From Hysterangium stoloniferum (Eukaryota; Basidiomycota; Agaricomycetes; Hysterangiales; Hysterangiaceae), in the NCBI GenBank assembly GCA_015178975.1, contig WHVD01000162.1:116700-180699 (forward strand): a stretch of DNA of 64,000 bases. Direction: 5' to 3'. The notes below the pieces were generated by a model. That model saw only the letters and a list, made by a program, of their open reading frames with translations. It searched no databases and was not told where the DNA came from. Each line of letters opens with the position of its first letter. The stretch's first letter is position 1. Below are positions 23,052 through 33,824 of this stretch, in pieces. Both the position numbers and the translations under genes were made by a program.

Positions 23052-24168
23052 TTAGTCACCATATGGCCTTGTTATGACGTAGCATCTTGCGAAACTGCCA
23101 GAAAATGTGTAAATAGCTATCAGGAATTCCTCGATCTGCTTCTGACTGACGACTCTCTGCGCCCTCTCATCACTTTCATTCCCACCATGACTTTCATTCC
23201 CACCATGACTTTCATAGGTTTTTACTAACATGGCCCGGCCATCTTCGTGCTGTGCCTCGTACAATCTGACAAGTACACCTAGATAATCAGGTGTCATATC
23301 AGAATGGGGTGAAAGATCTGAGAAAATCGGTCCGGGCGTAAGCTTAAGCTGTTTTCTCGTGAAATATGAAAGCTGGGATTGAATTCAGTACGGAAAGCAA
23401 GAAAGATTTTGGATTTAGCTGCTTACATCGGTTCCGGCGAATTCAGCCGTCATTGTCTCCTTTCCCAACAAGGCACGTGGCGAATTAGATTTCATCACCA
23501 TGCACATATCTACAAGGAGATCGGTGTTTATTGCGTTCTCTGACACTACTCTGGCACGAAGACGGTTCGCATTGATTAAGGCATCGACTCCAATGGCAAA
23601 CTGCGTGCAAGGCTTAAGCATTGTTTCTATACACGATAAAAAATGGGAAATTCACAGAGATTGAACGTTCGACATGTTCAAATCGTTCACTGAGATGTGT
23701 GATGTACTGTTCACGAGTGCGATAACGGAGTACCGCGGTACTCCAAGAGGAGTTGAGGCATCGCTTCACTCCCTTCAGGAGGTCTTTTAAAAATCTGTAT
23801 AAAATGTCAATACGTTAGAGATAGTGGATGACTAAAAAATAAAATCCAACGAGTATGCTTACTCCTCGAATTCAACCAGACGGGCCTTCAACACGTCAGA
23901 AGCATCATCCCATCGACCAGAGGTATATTTTTCTATTTCAACAAGGCGAGTTGCGACTTTATAAATAAGATGGTTGAGCTTCGCAGTATTGTTTTTTTTC
24001 ACCTTATCATGAGGTTAGCCCTTGTTCCTCTTTAAAACATTGTAGTCGTTGACCGCTACTTACCGCTACCGCATTCATCACTTCAAGCATAATGCTTACC
24101 GCAGTGCTTACTCCAGGAGCTTGTATCGGAACAGCTGCGAGCTGTAGTAGAAGCGGCACGAAGTCCAT
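23052..24168 (-). CDS. Five-exon gene with MLKL-NTD/HeLo-like N-terminus
   Basis: The start is the ATG at 24168-24166 (MDFVPLLLQLAAVP). Inferred exons are 24064-24168, 23863-24002, 23667-23794, 23427-23626 and 23052-23348, joined by GT-AG introns of 40-78 nt, giving about 289 aa. Residues 1-130 form helices with the pattern of the agaricomycete adaptor domain annotated as MLKL_NTD-like (LLLQLA near the start, then KKNNTAKLNHLIYKVATRL, later FLKDLLKGVKRCLN and SERFEHVE). Known proteins with this bundle are signalling or membrane-acting proteins, often fused to kinase or NLR modules. Here no kinase or NTPase follows; the C-terminal 100 residues (VLVRLYEAQHEDGRA, repeated ESHGGN) are unrecognised. 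The gene may be truncated, or may continue through exons toward 22860. Function is inference from fold-like pattern only. Confidence 0.5.
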
Positions 24169-24612
24169 TTTTGGGAAAGGAAATGTATGTGAAGTTCTAA
24201 AGATGCTAACGTCAAAAGATCCTTATATGTATTTCCATGTACTGGTTGAGTCCAGGCTTGCAATGCTGTTCTCTACTCCCGATGTGAGCAGGGTTTTCAA
24301 AGTAGAAAATATTTCATGTAAGCTAACTTATATAGGTCCAAAACTTGAACCTTCGCACCCAAATAGTACAAACAAACGAAACACAAGGTAAGAGTGAACG
24401 ACGTCTATCCGTATTTGATCGTGACCGACCACAGGAAGACTTGTTACCTTGAGGACAGCCATTGGCATGTTGGGAACACGAAGCTATCGTTGGCTCTTAA
24501 TTGTTCCACGTTAACTTAGTCGTTCCAACAATTAAAGGTAATGTATTGGCAAAGCCAAATCTGTCCAAAAAATAACACGGACAAGTTCAAGGGGAATCAA
24601 TTGTTCGCTAAG

Positions 24613-24798
24613 TTAGGATTCATTTACTGGACACCTCAGGCCCGGGTTCGCAACTCTTCTGATTTTTTGCCGCGCCAGTAGGTGAGCAGGACTCAGTCGT
24701 GTTACAGTCCAATCTACTACATATTTTTTATAATTTTCTAAAATGAAATAAAATTGCTTGTCTGCGTCGGCGGGTGAATTTGTCATAAGAAAATCCAT
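24613..24798 (-). CDS. Hypothetical 61-aa open frame
   Basis: Begins MDFLMTNSPADADKQFYF and has a host-like amino-acid mix, but no domain. It may be a stand-alone small gene or a first exon. No support beyond composition and a start codon. Confidence 0.2.
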   Translation of the reverse strand: MDFLMTNSPADADKQFYFILENYKKYVVDWTVTRLSPAHLLARQKIRRVANPGLRCPVNES

Positions 24799-24906
24799 TT
24801 AAACTCAAGGTTTAAGAGATTTATTAATTTGTAGTAGCATCGCCCGACTGAGACGCCATACCTTCTACATACCAAGCACACCATCACTTGGGTAAGCTGA
24901 ATAAGA

Positions 24907-25150
24907 ATGGCAGCTGCCTCCAAAGCGACTCTAGTCCCGTATCTAATAGATAGGGCAAGATCCCCTAAGCCGGCGTCCGGTGTGTTTGTATCTGTGGAGA
25001 TAACTCAGAGAAGTAAGTCATTGCAAAGAATTATTCTTCCGACAAAACCATTCTTGATCATTTTCTCTTATCTCACTAGACGGACAGACCATCAGAACCC
25101 TATCAATATTTCATAGATATCGCTGCAATCGGTTGAAGGGGTGTGTGTAA
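24907..25150 (+). CDS. Small two-exon hypothetical gene
   Basis: The ATG at 24907 opens MAAASKATLVPYLIDRARS. A GTAAGT donor near 25013 and a CTCACTAG acceptor near 25079 remove an intron of about 67 nt, and the frame continues with GQTIRTLSIFHRYRCNR to a TAA at 25148. The predicted product is about 58 aa. Splice sites are canonical and spacing fits the neighbouring genes. No family is recognised. Confidence 0.35.
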
Positions 25151-25493
25151 GATGTGATATCGATGTGGGGCATGGTGCATTACGAATCATTTGAAATCTA
25201 AGTAGCTAGAGGAAATGTATTGTATGAACTTCTAAGGTATTACAGGCTATGTGTAACTCGATTTATCTTCTGGAGATCTTCTGATGAATGAAGGAAGAAT
25301 CCACTGACAGCTACAAACATGTGTAACACAGGAAACTGGAAAGCGACAGGGAACGTGACTTTTGACTTAATAGACCGTGTCAAGGTATTTGAATGATACA
25401 AATTGGAGTTATCCTGGTAAGACATGAGAATGGAAAAAATACTTCATTCTAAGTTTAAGTTATTGTTGAGTTTCCTTCTTTTTACCTATAGTA

Positions 25494-25513
25494 CCCACGC
25501 TAACTTGCGTGGG
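25494..25513. other. Small GC-rich hairpin
   Basis: CCCACGC, a six-base loop, then GCGTGGG. It lies in an AT-rich stretch between the small gene above and a gene-poor region. Role unknown. Confidence 0.4.
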
Positions 25514-28233
25514 AGCCTCATTATGGTTAATACTACAAACAGCGCTAACGTAAATATAACAAAGATAGTTAAAAAATAATATTTCTTCCATTTTTCAATC
25601 TCCACGCCATGGGAAACGCCTGCTCGATATCTCCCTGGGCGTTACTAACCATCATGGCGCTGCCTCCAGCCACGCCTTCCCGCGCTAAACCGATGTGCGC
25701 TCGTCGTCAACAACGATGAGCTCGTTTTTAGCCTTCCTGGCCCCTCCAAAATGGCGCACGTGGTGCATTTTAATATTTCTCAATATTTTTGATCGGTTGA
25801 TGGATTCTCTATAAAACAATATGTACATGATTAATCACATGTTTTATTGTCGAAAAATATAATTGGGCGATACTCACAGGTAAATAAACGCAATCCGCAG
25901 ATCCGCAGATCCGCACATATACATTTACATCAACTACATCCCGCTTCTTCCGCACATGTCGTTCCGTCGTCAAAATACTGCTACTATGGTAAGTACCAGA
26001 TGCCTTGTTCAATGATGTATCAATTTGTCCTGATGATCAAATGTGAGGCTATATTAGGACACAAAGGCTCATGAATGATTATGTTGAGATGATCTTCGGA
26101 AAGTTCAATGATTAATAATACAGAAACAGAACAATTAAGATACAGATTTTCTGACTGATTTCCCTCACTTCTTTTGTTGCCCTTGTATGCCTTTGAATGT
26201 CAGTCAATGACCATTATATGACTTAAGAATAGGTGAGATCAGCATTGTAGGAAGTGGATGTCTTCTATCATTCTGTCCTGCACAGTCAGTGTGGTGAGAG
26301 TTTGACACCTCACCCACATTTTCACCCCTTGTTCCAGGAATTAAATTTGGAAAAGTCCAAATGAAGTGACCAAATTGCCCAAGAGCTTAGTAAAGTGATC
26401 ACATGCCACATTCAACACATTGTAGTCAATGTTGGTCATTTGCCATCACAGACAGTGAGTAGCCTTTCTCCAAGCTCAAAAATGCAATGTTGACTAAAGG
26501 TGGTGGCAGAGTGGTGGCTAGGAGAATATGAGAATGATAGAAGTGCCCAATTGTCTGCTCTGCAGTGTATTTACTAGCTTATACTGTAAGTTACTGTAAT
26601 TTGTAATGAATCTTGACAAACAATCATGAATCACAATGAATTACATTGTATCTTGAATATTTGCAAGATTTAATCATGCTGAATCATTGTGAATTGCAGT
26701 GAATTGCATTGTATCTTGAATATGTGCAAATCATATTGAATTATACTGAATGATTATAAATCATATTCCTTATCCCTTTTTTCACAAGATGACTGGATAT
26801 CCTAGCCCCCTAGATGTTTGAAGATCTTCACCCCAATCCATTCCTGAGTCTCTTTGACATCTGGTTTATTATATCCCTTGTATTTGTTCCTAATCCATCC
26901 CAACCTTCATCCCTAGTATGATCAACCTTACATCATTCTTGTTTGCCCATTTAGTCTTTTTGTCTTGCTGCATTAGTAGTACAATAACTATTAGTTCTAT
27001 ATAGTCTAGGATCTGTTTGTACTTACAATCCAATCACAAAATCCAGTTATCATCAACTTGGTATTCTACCTATTTACCAGTTCAATACCTGCTTGTTTCT
27101 GTTCATCCTTGCACCAGCATATTCCCAGAGCCCACAAGCTCTCCAATCCCTCACTTTGTGTATCCCTGGACTCCCCAGGTTTTCCATACCCCTCTGTCTG
27201 AAATTGGACCTAACAATCATGTGAGAGTGCAGCATATACATATGTACATAAGCTGAAGCCAAGTCCTATCCATTCCCAGAACATCTGCAGGTTTTCCCTG
27301 GATACCTACCTGTCCATGAGCCCCAAGCTTAATGAATTGTAGTGATTCACACTAAATCTATGTAGATCAATCAGGAAAAATTAGTTCAAGGTTTCTCATC
27401 TTGAAAGCCTTTAAGAAACTCATGTGAAACTGTTAATTTCTTCAAGATTTCAGAAATACATTTTTTGAATTTCCATAGTGTTTGTGACCAAATAAAATTT
27501 TGTTGAAATATATAATCATTCAATGAATTCACACATAATTAAATTCTAAATTTCATTATGGTTTTCCCCTTGACAAAACTTGATGAAAACTTTATCTGGG
27601 CACGAGATTTCTTCAGGCAAAAAATCACAATTTTCACTGAATTCCCTGAGGGGGGATTTGAGTAGAAATATGTGGTTTTCAATTGGTTTCTCTAGGCACA
27701 TTATTATGGTTTTTATAGGATTTTGTTAAATGGAAAAACCCTAACAAAATACAAGGTTTTTGATGAGTTTTCTTATTCAGAAAATCCATCAAAAATAGGC
27801 TATTTCCTACAATGTTTCCTCAGCATTTCCTGATGCAAATTCTCATGGTTTTCACATACAATTTTTGACTCAGAAAAACCTACTCAAACAAAAAGATTTC
27901 AAACAGTTTTTCATAACAAAAAATACCTGGAAAATTCAGCCAAAGATCAAGATTTTCTGAAGGTTTTCTAACTCCAAAAATATTGGGGTGCCTCTAGTGA
28001 TGTTAAAATCTAAGCTAAAAGGGGGAAGGAGGATCTAAGTCAGGAGGTCTGATGTTTGGAAATGAGCTAATTGGGGGGTTGACAATAGAGATTGCACTAG
28101 TTGGGAGGTCCAACTCTATAATTGTAGTGGAGCTTGGCTTCAACTTATGTGTTGCACTCTTGTATGAACTGTTAGGGTGCTCCAGTATTTCAAACAGAGC
28201 AAATAGTATGATAGAGATGAAGTTCAACACTTA
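25514..28233. other. Gene-poor intergenic sequence
   Basis: No protein family is recognised on either strand. A 36-codon frame starts at the ATG near 25609 (MGNACSISPWALL) but has no other support. From about 27340 to 28000 the sequence is AT-rich with many variants of TTTTC and GAAAA runs, possibly an old degenerate repeat. Confidence 0.4.
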
Positions 28234-28716
28234 TGTTAAGTGCAGGGCTCACAGGTGGGTCTCTGGGGAAACCTGCAGAAGTTCCAGGAAGGATGTGGCT
28301 TCAGCTTATGTGCTGCACCTTTGCAGATCATGTTGTCCGATTTCAAACAGGAGTGGATGGGAAACTCATGGGTTCTGAGAATACATAAGGTGTAAGAGAC
28401 AAGTAGAAACTAAGTCAATTTTCTGATCAGATTGTATGTGCAAATAACTACTTTGCTATATAGACTAGTAGGTTATTGTATTACTAATTCAAACATACAA
28501 AAGACATAGTTGGAAGTACAAATACAATAAACCAGGTGTCAAAAGAAAATTGGGAACAAAGGTAAAACTGAACCAGATGACAAATGGGCAAAGATGGATT
28601 GGGAACAAGGGGTTCTGGAATGTCCAGGCAGGTTCCAGTGCATCATTCGTATGATATAGAGAGTCAGGTGTATGTAGGATGGGGTCCAGGTCCCAGTGGG
28701 TTTTCCAGTCATAACA
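28234..28716 (-). repeat. Old solo LTR of the gypsy-1/2 family
   Basis: TGTTAAGTGC to CAGTCATAACA, 483 bp, flanked by ACTTA (28229-28233 and 28717-28721). It retains the family landmarks CTTCAGCTTATG, TTGTCCGATTTCAAAC and CTGATCAGATTGTATGTGC but is strongly diverged and partly deleted, so it is one of the oldest copies. Confidence 0.8.
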
Positions 28717-29082
28717 ACTTAGCTCAATTGACCAGGGGGCTGAAAATACTAAGAATTACACAGTAAGAGCCCATGGCTTGCCAAGAACATCTTCAGGGGT
28801 ACTGAGGAAGGGAGAATGAGACTGGGAACTAGTAGAGGGTAATCTAAGTCAATTTTTGAACTAAAGAACTGTAGTGTACATGAAGAAGATTTATACCATT
28901 ATGAGACAGATAACCAGAGGGCTGATCAAGGAAGTGAAAAGTGAAGTGGATCATAAGAAGTTGATGATGAGGCAGGAAGACTAAATGTAATATACTAAGC
29001 ATTATAAAAAGGGGTCTGAAGTGGCAAGTGAGATGTGTAAGAGGGAGCAGTAATGGGAGAGAAAATGGGATGGAGATGGGAT

Positions 29083-29455
29083 GGAGATGGAATGGAGATG
29101 GAACAGAGACGGAATGGAGACGGAACAGAGATGGAATGGAGATGGAACAGAGATGGAACAGAGACGGAACAGAGATGGAACAGAGACGGAACAGAGATGG
29201 AACAGAGACGGAACAGAGATGGAACAGAGACGGAACAGAGATGGAACAGAGATGGAACAGAGATGGAACGGAGATGGAATGGAGATGGAACAGAGACGGA
29301 GATGGAATGGAGATGGAACAGAGACGGAAAGGAGATGGATGGAACAGAGATGGAACAGAGATGGAACAGAGACAGAAAGGAGATGGATGGAATGGAGATG
29401 GAACAGAGATGGAACAGAGATGGAACAGAGACATGGAATGGAGATGGAATGGAAG
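29083..29455. repeat. 11-bp minisatellite
   Basis: Tandem variants of AGATGGAACAG and AGACGGAACAG over about 370 bp. Because 11 is not a multiple of three, the array reads through all frames, and open frames of 130-196 codons exist on both strands. These are repeat artefacts, not genes. Confidence 0.95.
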
Positions 29456-29858
29456 AATAAAAGATTAATGAATATACAAACAAGTGTCGGGGGCACCGTG
29501 AGTGGTGATACTGTGAGCAGGAATTCCAACAGTTAAATGATGAAGGATATTAAGTCCAAAACAAGTAGTGGGGGTCAAAAATGATGGGATCCTAACAAGT
29601 GACTATTATAGTCACTGACACAGCAAAATTGAGCCATTCAGCTGAATAAAGCCCAACTGTTTAGATTTTCAGTTCTGCCAAGGTGATGGTATTCAATTAT
29701 TGTTCAAACAGAAATAGCTAGAAATGAAGGTAAAAAAGCCTGGGGGTGGGGTATCACACCTCAAAACCCTTTCTGCTCATTTTCCAGGATTTTTCTGGTA
29801 GACAGAAACCAACTAAGAAACAACAACATGCTAATATTTGGCAGGCAGTTCTGGGTAG

Positions 29859-31037
29859 TGTTGTTACGACCGGACAATCCCGCCAGACTCCGGGCACTAA
29901 CCCGTACGCCCCCACACGTTACAAGCACCAATTGTCTGTTTATAGGATTTTCCACCCGGACTCCATTACGTCAAGACTCGTTACGTTCGACCTCATTACA
30001 ACACATATCAGTCACCAGACTTCCCCCAGACTCTGTCTCTGTCTATGTCCATCTTCATCCCACATATCAGTCACCGGACCCCACTCAGAATCCCATCACC
30101 ACTCTAATCGAGCCCCATTCCTGTTTTAGTCAAATGACCTGTCACAATTTAGGACTCCGCTCCCACTCCATTTCCCGTTATGGGTTATGCTTTGTCACAA
30201 TTCGGACTCCACTCCATTCCATCCTGTTCCTAACACCAATTTGGTGTTTACTATTCCCGTTTTATGTTTTGTTAGTTTCGTTTCGTCATTACTGGATTTG
30301 GTATGTCATTCACTCCATGGTCTATATAAACTGGCAGATGTTGTACATACAATCCAGTCAGAAAATTAGCTTAGATTCCCCCCAGTAATCTAATAACATT
30401 TTCTGCTCTAAAACCTTACTTGATTCACATCGCTCGCACTAGTCGGAGCCCATGGGCTCCGGGGCATCTATCTCTATCAACTATCTCAACTCACGACCCA
30501 CGACCTCTGACTTACGACCCATGACCCCCAACTTACAACCCACGACCCACGAACCCTGCCCAGACTCCTCAGGATCCCCGTCCATCTGTTTGAAATTGGA
30601 CAACACGATCTAGCAAGGGTGCAGCCTATAAGCTGAAGCCAAGTCCTACCGGATATCCCGCGGGTTTCTCCAGAAACCCGGCCTGTGTGTGTATCCTAAC
30701 AAGTGTCAGGGCTCTGAATACTTTTCTTGTTTTGTATCTCTGTTTAAATTTGTGTTTATTTTATTTTATTTTATTTTATTTTGTTCATGTATCAAACAAC
30801 ATGTGATACACACATGTCAAAATATTAAGTTTAAGCTTTATTTAGTTTTTCCTTTAGTATAAATATCTCAGGATGTACATACATAACTAGACCCCAGTTT
30901 CAATCTCTTAGGATTTCCACTAAACACAAGTGTCATATTCTTAAGTCATTAGAACCTCTCTTCCTTTACTCCTTACCCTTGTCTTATCTCTTGTTTCCTC
31001 TTTGTGTTTTGGTAGTCTTATTAGTGTTGCCCTAACA
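29859..31037 (+). repeat. Solo LTR B2, split by LTR A3
   Basis: Its first three bases (TGT, 29859-29861) and the rest (30704-31037, ending CCCTAACA) are separated by the A3 LTR. Without A3 it is about 337 bp. The flanks GGTAG (29854-29858) and AGTAG (31038-31042) are a target duplication with one transition. It contains TAGTATAAATATCTC, a promoter-like TATA box. Confidence 0.8.
29862..30701 (+). repeat. Solo LTR A3
   Basis: TGTTACGACCGG to TGTATCCTAACA, 840 bp, flanked by AGTGT (29857-29861 and 30702-30706). In this orientation the TATA box (CTATATAAACTGG, about 30321) and the downstream CAGTCAGAAAAT self-priming segment read directly. It has kept many CpG sites, so it is relatively young. 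Confidence 0.92.
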
Positions 31038-31042
31038 AGTAG

Positions 31043-31583
31043 GCAGGCCTTTTAACTTCTTGTAGTCAGATGGTTGAGCCTCATCTCATTCACCATAAGT
31101 GACACATATTTGTAGTGAATTTGTGAGGCATAAGTAGTTATGGAAACATTCTCTCAAATGCACTTGAAAACAAATGCTGTAGCTGCAAAGGATTAACTGA
31201 CATGGGTGAGCCTACATACCCATTCTGATGTGGGAATATGTTGGTTTTAGTTATATTAATGTTGTAAGTTGTTGAGGATACTCATGATTTACTAAATATG
31301 CACTTTTGTAGAATATGCTCAGTTAAAGAGTACTTTACAGTAGCTTAGTCATACATACAAAACTTTGTCCATTTTTGTTATACCATCAACATCTAACAGG
31401 TTATGGGCTTGCCTCATTGCTTTAAAAAGTCACATTAATACTATCTCATTATATTTATGTCTAACATCAGCACCTTACTTGCAAGCATCCTGAAAATTTC
31501 ACTGTCAATGGTTCTGCAGTGTTCTGGATCTTGAAGTGTTGTGAGTAGTGGAACAAAACCACCTAAAGATGAGAGTAGCAAGG
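31043..31583. other. No confident gene; possible exon remnant
   Basis: On the minus strand near 31475-31580 a clean stretch reads GGFVPLLTTLQDPEHCRTID and continues SEIFRMLASKVL. It resembles an exon of a large host gene, but I cannot extend it or name it. The rest of the interval shows nothing. Confidence 0.25.
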
Positions 31584-32559
31584 TGTTAGGGTACATACAC
31601 AGCGGGTTTCCAGAGAAACCTGTGGAAGATCTGGTAGGACTTGGCTTCAGCTTATAGGCTGCGCCCTCGCGAGATTGTGTCGTCCAATTTCAGACAGGTG
31701 GACGGGAATCCCGGGGGGTCCAGGCGGGGTTCATGGGTGGGGGGGGGGTTGTAGGTCGGAGGTTGTGGGTTGAGAGGTTGTGGGTTGAGAGGTTGTGGGT
31801 TGAGAGGTTGTGGGTTGAGAGGTCATGGGTTGAGAGGTTGTGGGTTGAGAGGTTGTGGGTTGAGAGGTTGTGGGTTGAGAGGTTGTGGGTTGAGAGGTTG
31901 TGGGTTGAGAGGTTGTGGGTTGAGAGGTTGTGAGTCGAGATAGATAAGAGAGATAGATGCGCTTGGGCCCACAGGCTCTGACTAGCGTGAGCGGTGTGAT
32001 TCAAGTAGGAGTTTAGAGCGGAAAATGTATTAGATTACTGGGGGAATCTAAGCTGATTTTCTGACTGGATTGTATGTACAACATCTGCCAGACTATATAG
32101 ACTGTGGAATGAATGACATACCAAATCCAGTAATGATGAAATGAAACTAGCAAAATATGAAATGAGAATAGTAAACACCAAATTTGGTGTTAGAAACGGA
32201 ATGGAATGGAGCGGAGTCCAAATCGTGACAATCATAAACCATAACGGGAAATGGAGCAGGAGCGGAGTCCGAATTGTGACAGGTCATTTGACTAAAATGG
32301 GAATGGGGCTCTGTTAGAGGGATGACAGGTTTTTCCGAGCAGGGTCTGGTGACTGATGCACAGGACAAGGTCAGACATAGACAGGGGCGGAGTCCGGTGG
32401 GTATTCTGGTGACTGATACACAATGTAACAAAGTCGAATGAAGACAAGTCTGACGTACAGAGTCCAGCGGGAATTCCGGTAAACTGACAATTGGTGTGTA
32501 TAGGGCACAGGTGCATATGAGTTAGTGCCCAGAGTCCGGCGGGAATTCCGGTCATAACA
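31584..32559 (-). repeat. gypsy-2 3' LTR with 15-bp array
   Basis: TGTTAGGGTAC to GTCATAACA. At about 31756-31935 it holds some eleven copies of a 15-bp unit AGGTTGTGGGTTGAG, absent from the 5' LTR (47621-48391), which explains its length of 976 bp against 771 bp. The polypurine tract complement GTACCCTCCCTTTATG follows at 32560. Confidence 0.9.
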
Positions 32560-32768
32560 GTACCCTCCCTTTATGCCGAAGTCCCAAAGATGCTCTAGAC
32601 CTCGATAAGGTTCTTGTCAGCTACGCACATGTGTCAAAAGTCATGTCGGTTACACGTATGTGTCAAAGAGTCATGTGATCTGGAAGGTAAGGTTCAGATG
32701 TGACGAGCCTATATAAAATTTTGAAAAAATGTAATTTCTTCTTCTTTACTTCCCCCATCTTCACCATC

Positions 32769-33735
32769 ATGGGACCAAAACCAACGCTGCACAGGCCAAT
32801 GCCGACTGCTGGGCCCTCGACGGGCAACATCTATCAGGCACCGCTCACCACTGCCCAAATTTTGGTGCAGTGGGAGGAGCAACATCGACAATGAGAGGAG
32901 GCTGAAAAAGAAGCCAGGGAGGTTGAGGAGGCCCTGGATAGGGAATACCAGGCAGCCTTGGCTGTGGAGAAAGCAGCAGAGGAGAAGAGGAAGAGGGATG
33001 AGGAAGAGGCTGTGTGGGTTGCCGCGGAGAAAGTGCGGGTGGTTGCAGAGAGGGTCACAGTAGTCGCGGGCAAGGTAAGTCCCAATAATTCAACTTGTCG
33101 TTTTTTTTTGACTTGGCATTTTCAGTGCAAGGTGACAGATGTTGAAATGGAGTCTGAGGGGGAGCTGGAGAGCCCCAACAAAGTAAGTCTCGGGTCTATG
33201 AGGGATCCATGGGAAACTGACCATATCAACAGAAAGCAAGGAAAGTGGCACCAGTCCACCTTCCTATGTGGAACAACCTGCGGTGTTCCAGTTGCAATGA
33301 CCGGAACACAGAGTGTAATCAGAAGTCCGGGTGGGGTCTGGGCTGCTACCAGTGCATGCACCTCAAGGCAAGGTGCTCATTGGTTCACGAGCAGGCCGTG
33401 GGGTCTGGAGCGAGGGATATTAGCAGGTCAGATGGGAACTCCAGTTTGGAAGAGGTTTTGGGATGGATCGCTGAGGGCATTGAAGCCCAGAACGAGTTGG
33501 TCCGGAAGAGCAACAAGGTGCATGTGGTGATGGCCACCGATCTCCACACACTCCACTCGGAACATTACAAGTTCCTAGTGGAGTATGCCAGTTTTGTTTA
33601 TGAGGAGGTGGAGGCCGGGAGTTATGAGGATGCCAGGTCGGATGAGGATGGGTGCCCACAGAGATAGCGGAGCTACCCGAGGAGATGGCTGAGGCAGGGA
33701 AAAAAGATAGCCCCATAAATGTAGACTGAAAAATA
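32769..33735 (+). pseudogene. Antisense Zn2Cys6/coiled-coil gene in gypsy-2
   Basis: Best preserved of the older copies. ATG at 32769 (MGPKPTLHRPMPTAGPSTGN). Exon 1 has one TGA (32892-32894) and then a coiled coil rich in EKAAEEKRKRDEEEA. Intron 1 is 33075-33125 (GTAAGT...TTTTCAG, 51 nt) and intron 2 is 33183-33232 (GTAAGT...CAACAG, 50 nt). Exon 3 has the zinc cluster CSSCNDRNTEC, X9, CYQCMHLKARC, the canonical C-X2-C-X6-C-X9-C-X2-C-X6-C of fungal regulators. A linker (LEEVLGWIAEGIEAQNELV) and an acidic tail follow; a frameshift near 33652 separates the last segment (ELPEEMAEAGKK, SPINVD). Function unknown; regulation of the element's own transcription is a guess. Confidence 0.72.
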
Positions 33736-33824
33736 AAATAAAGCTTGATAATAATTTTGAACATGTAAAAGTAAAGCGAAAAAATCATAAGAATCAAAGT
33801 CCGCTTAAGGACTTGAAACTCATG

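Noticed and set aside
28844-29536. Six overlapping open frames of 130-196 codons on both strands.
   Set aside because: They are read-throughs of an 11-bp repeat with no stop words; low-complexity products with no conserved domain.
31733-31933. Frame of repeated LWVER units.
   Set aside because: Product of the 15-bp array inside an LTR.
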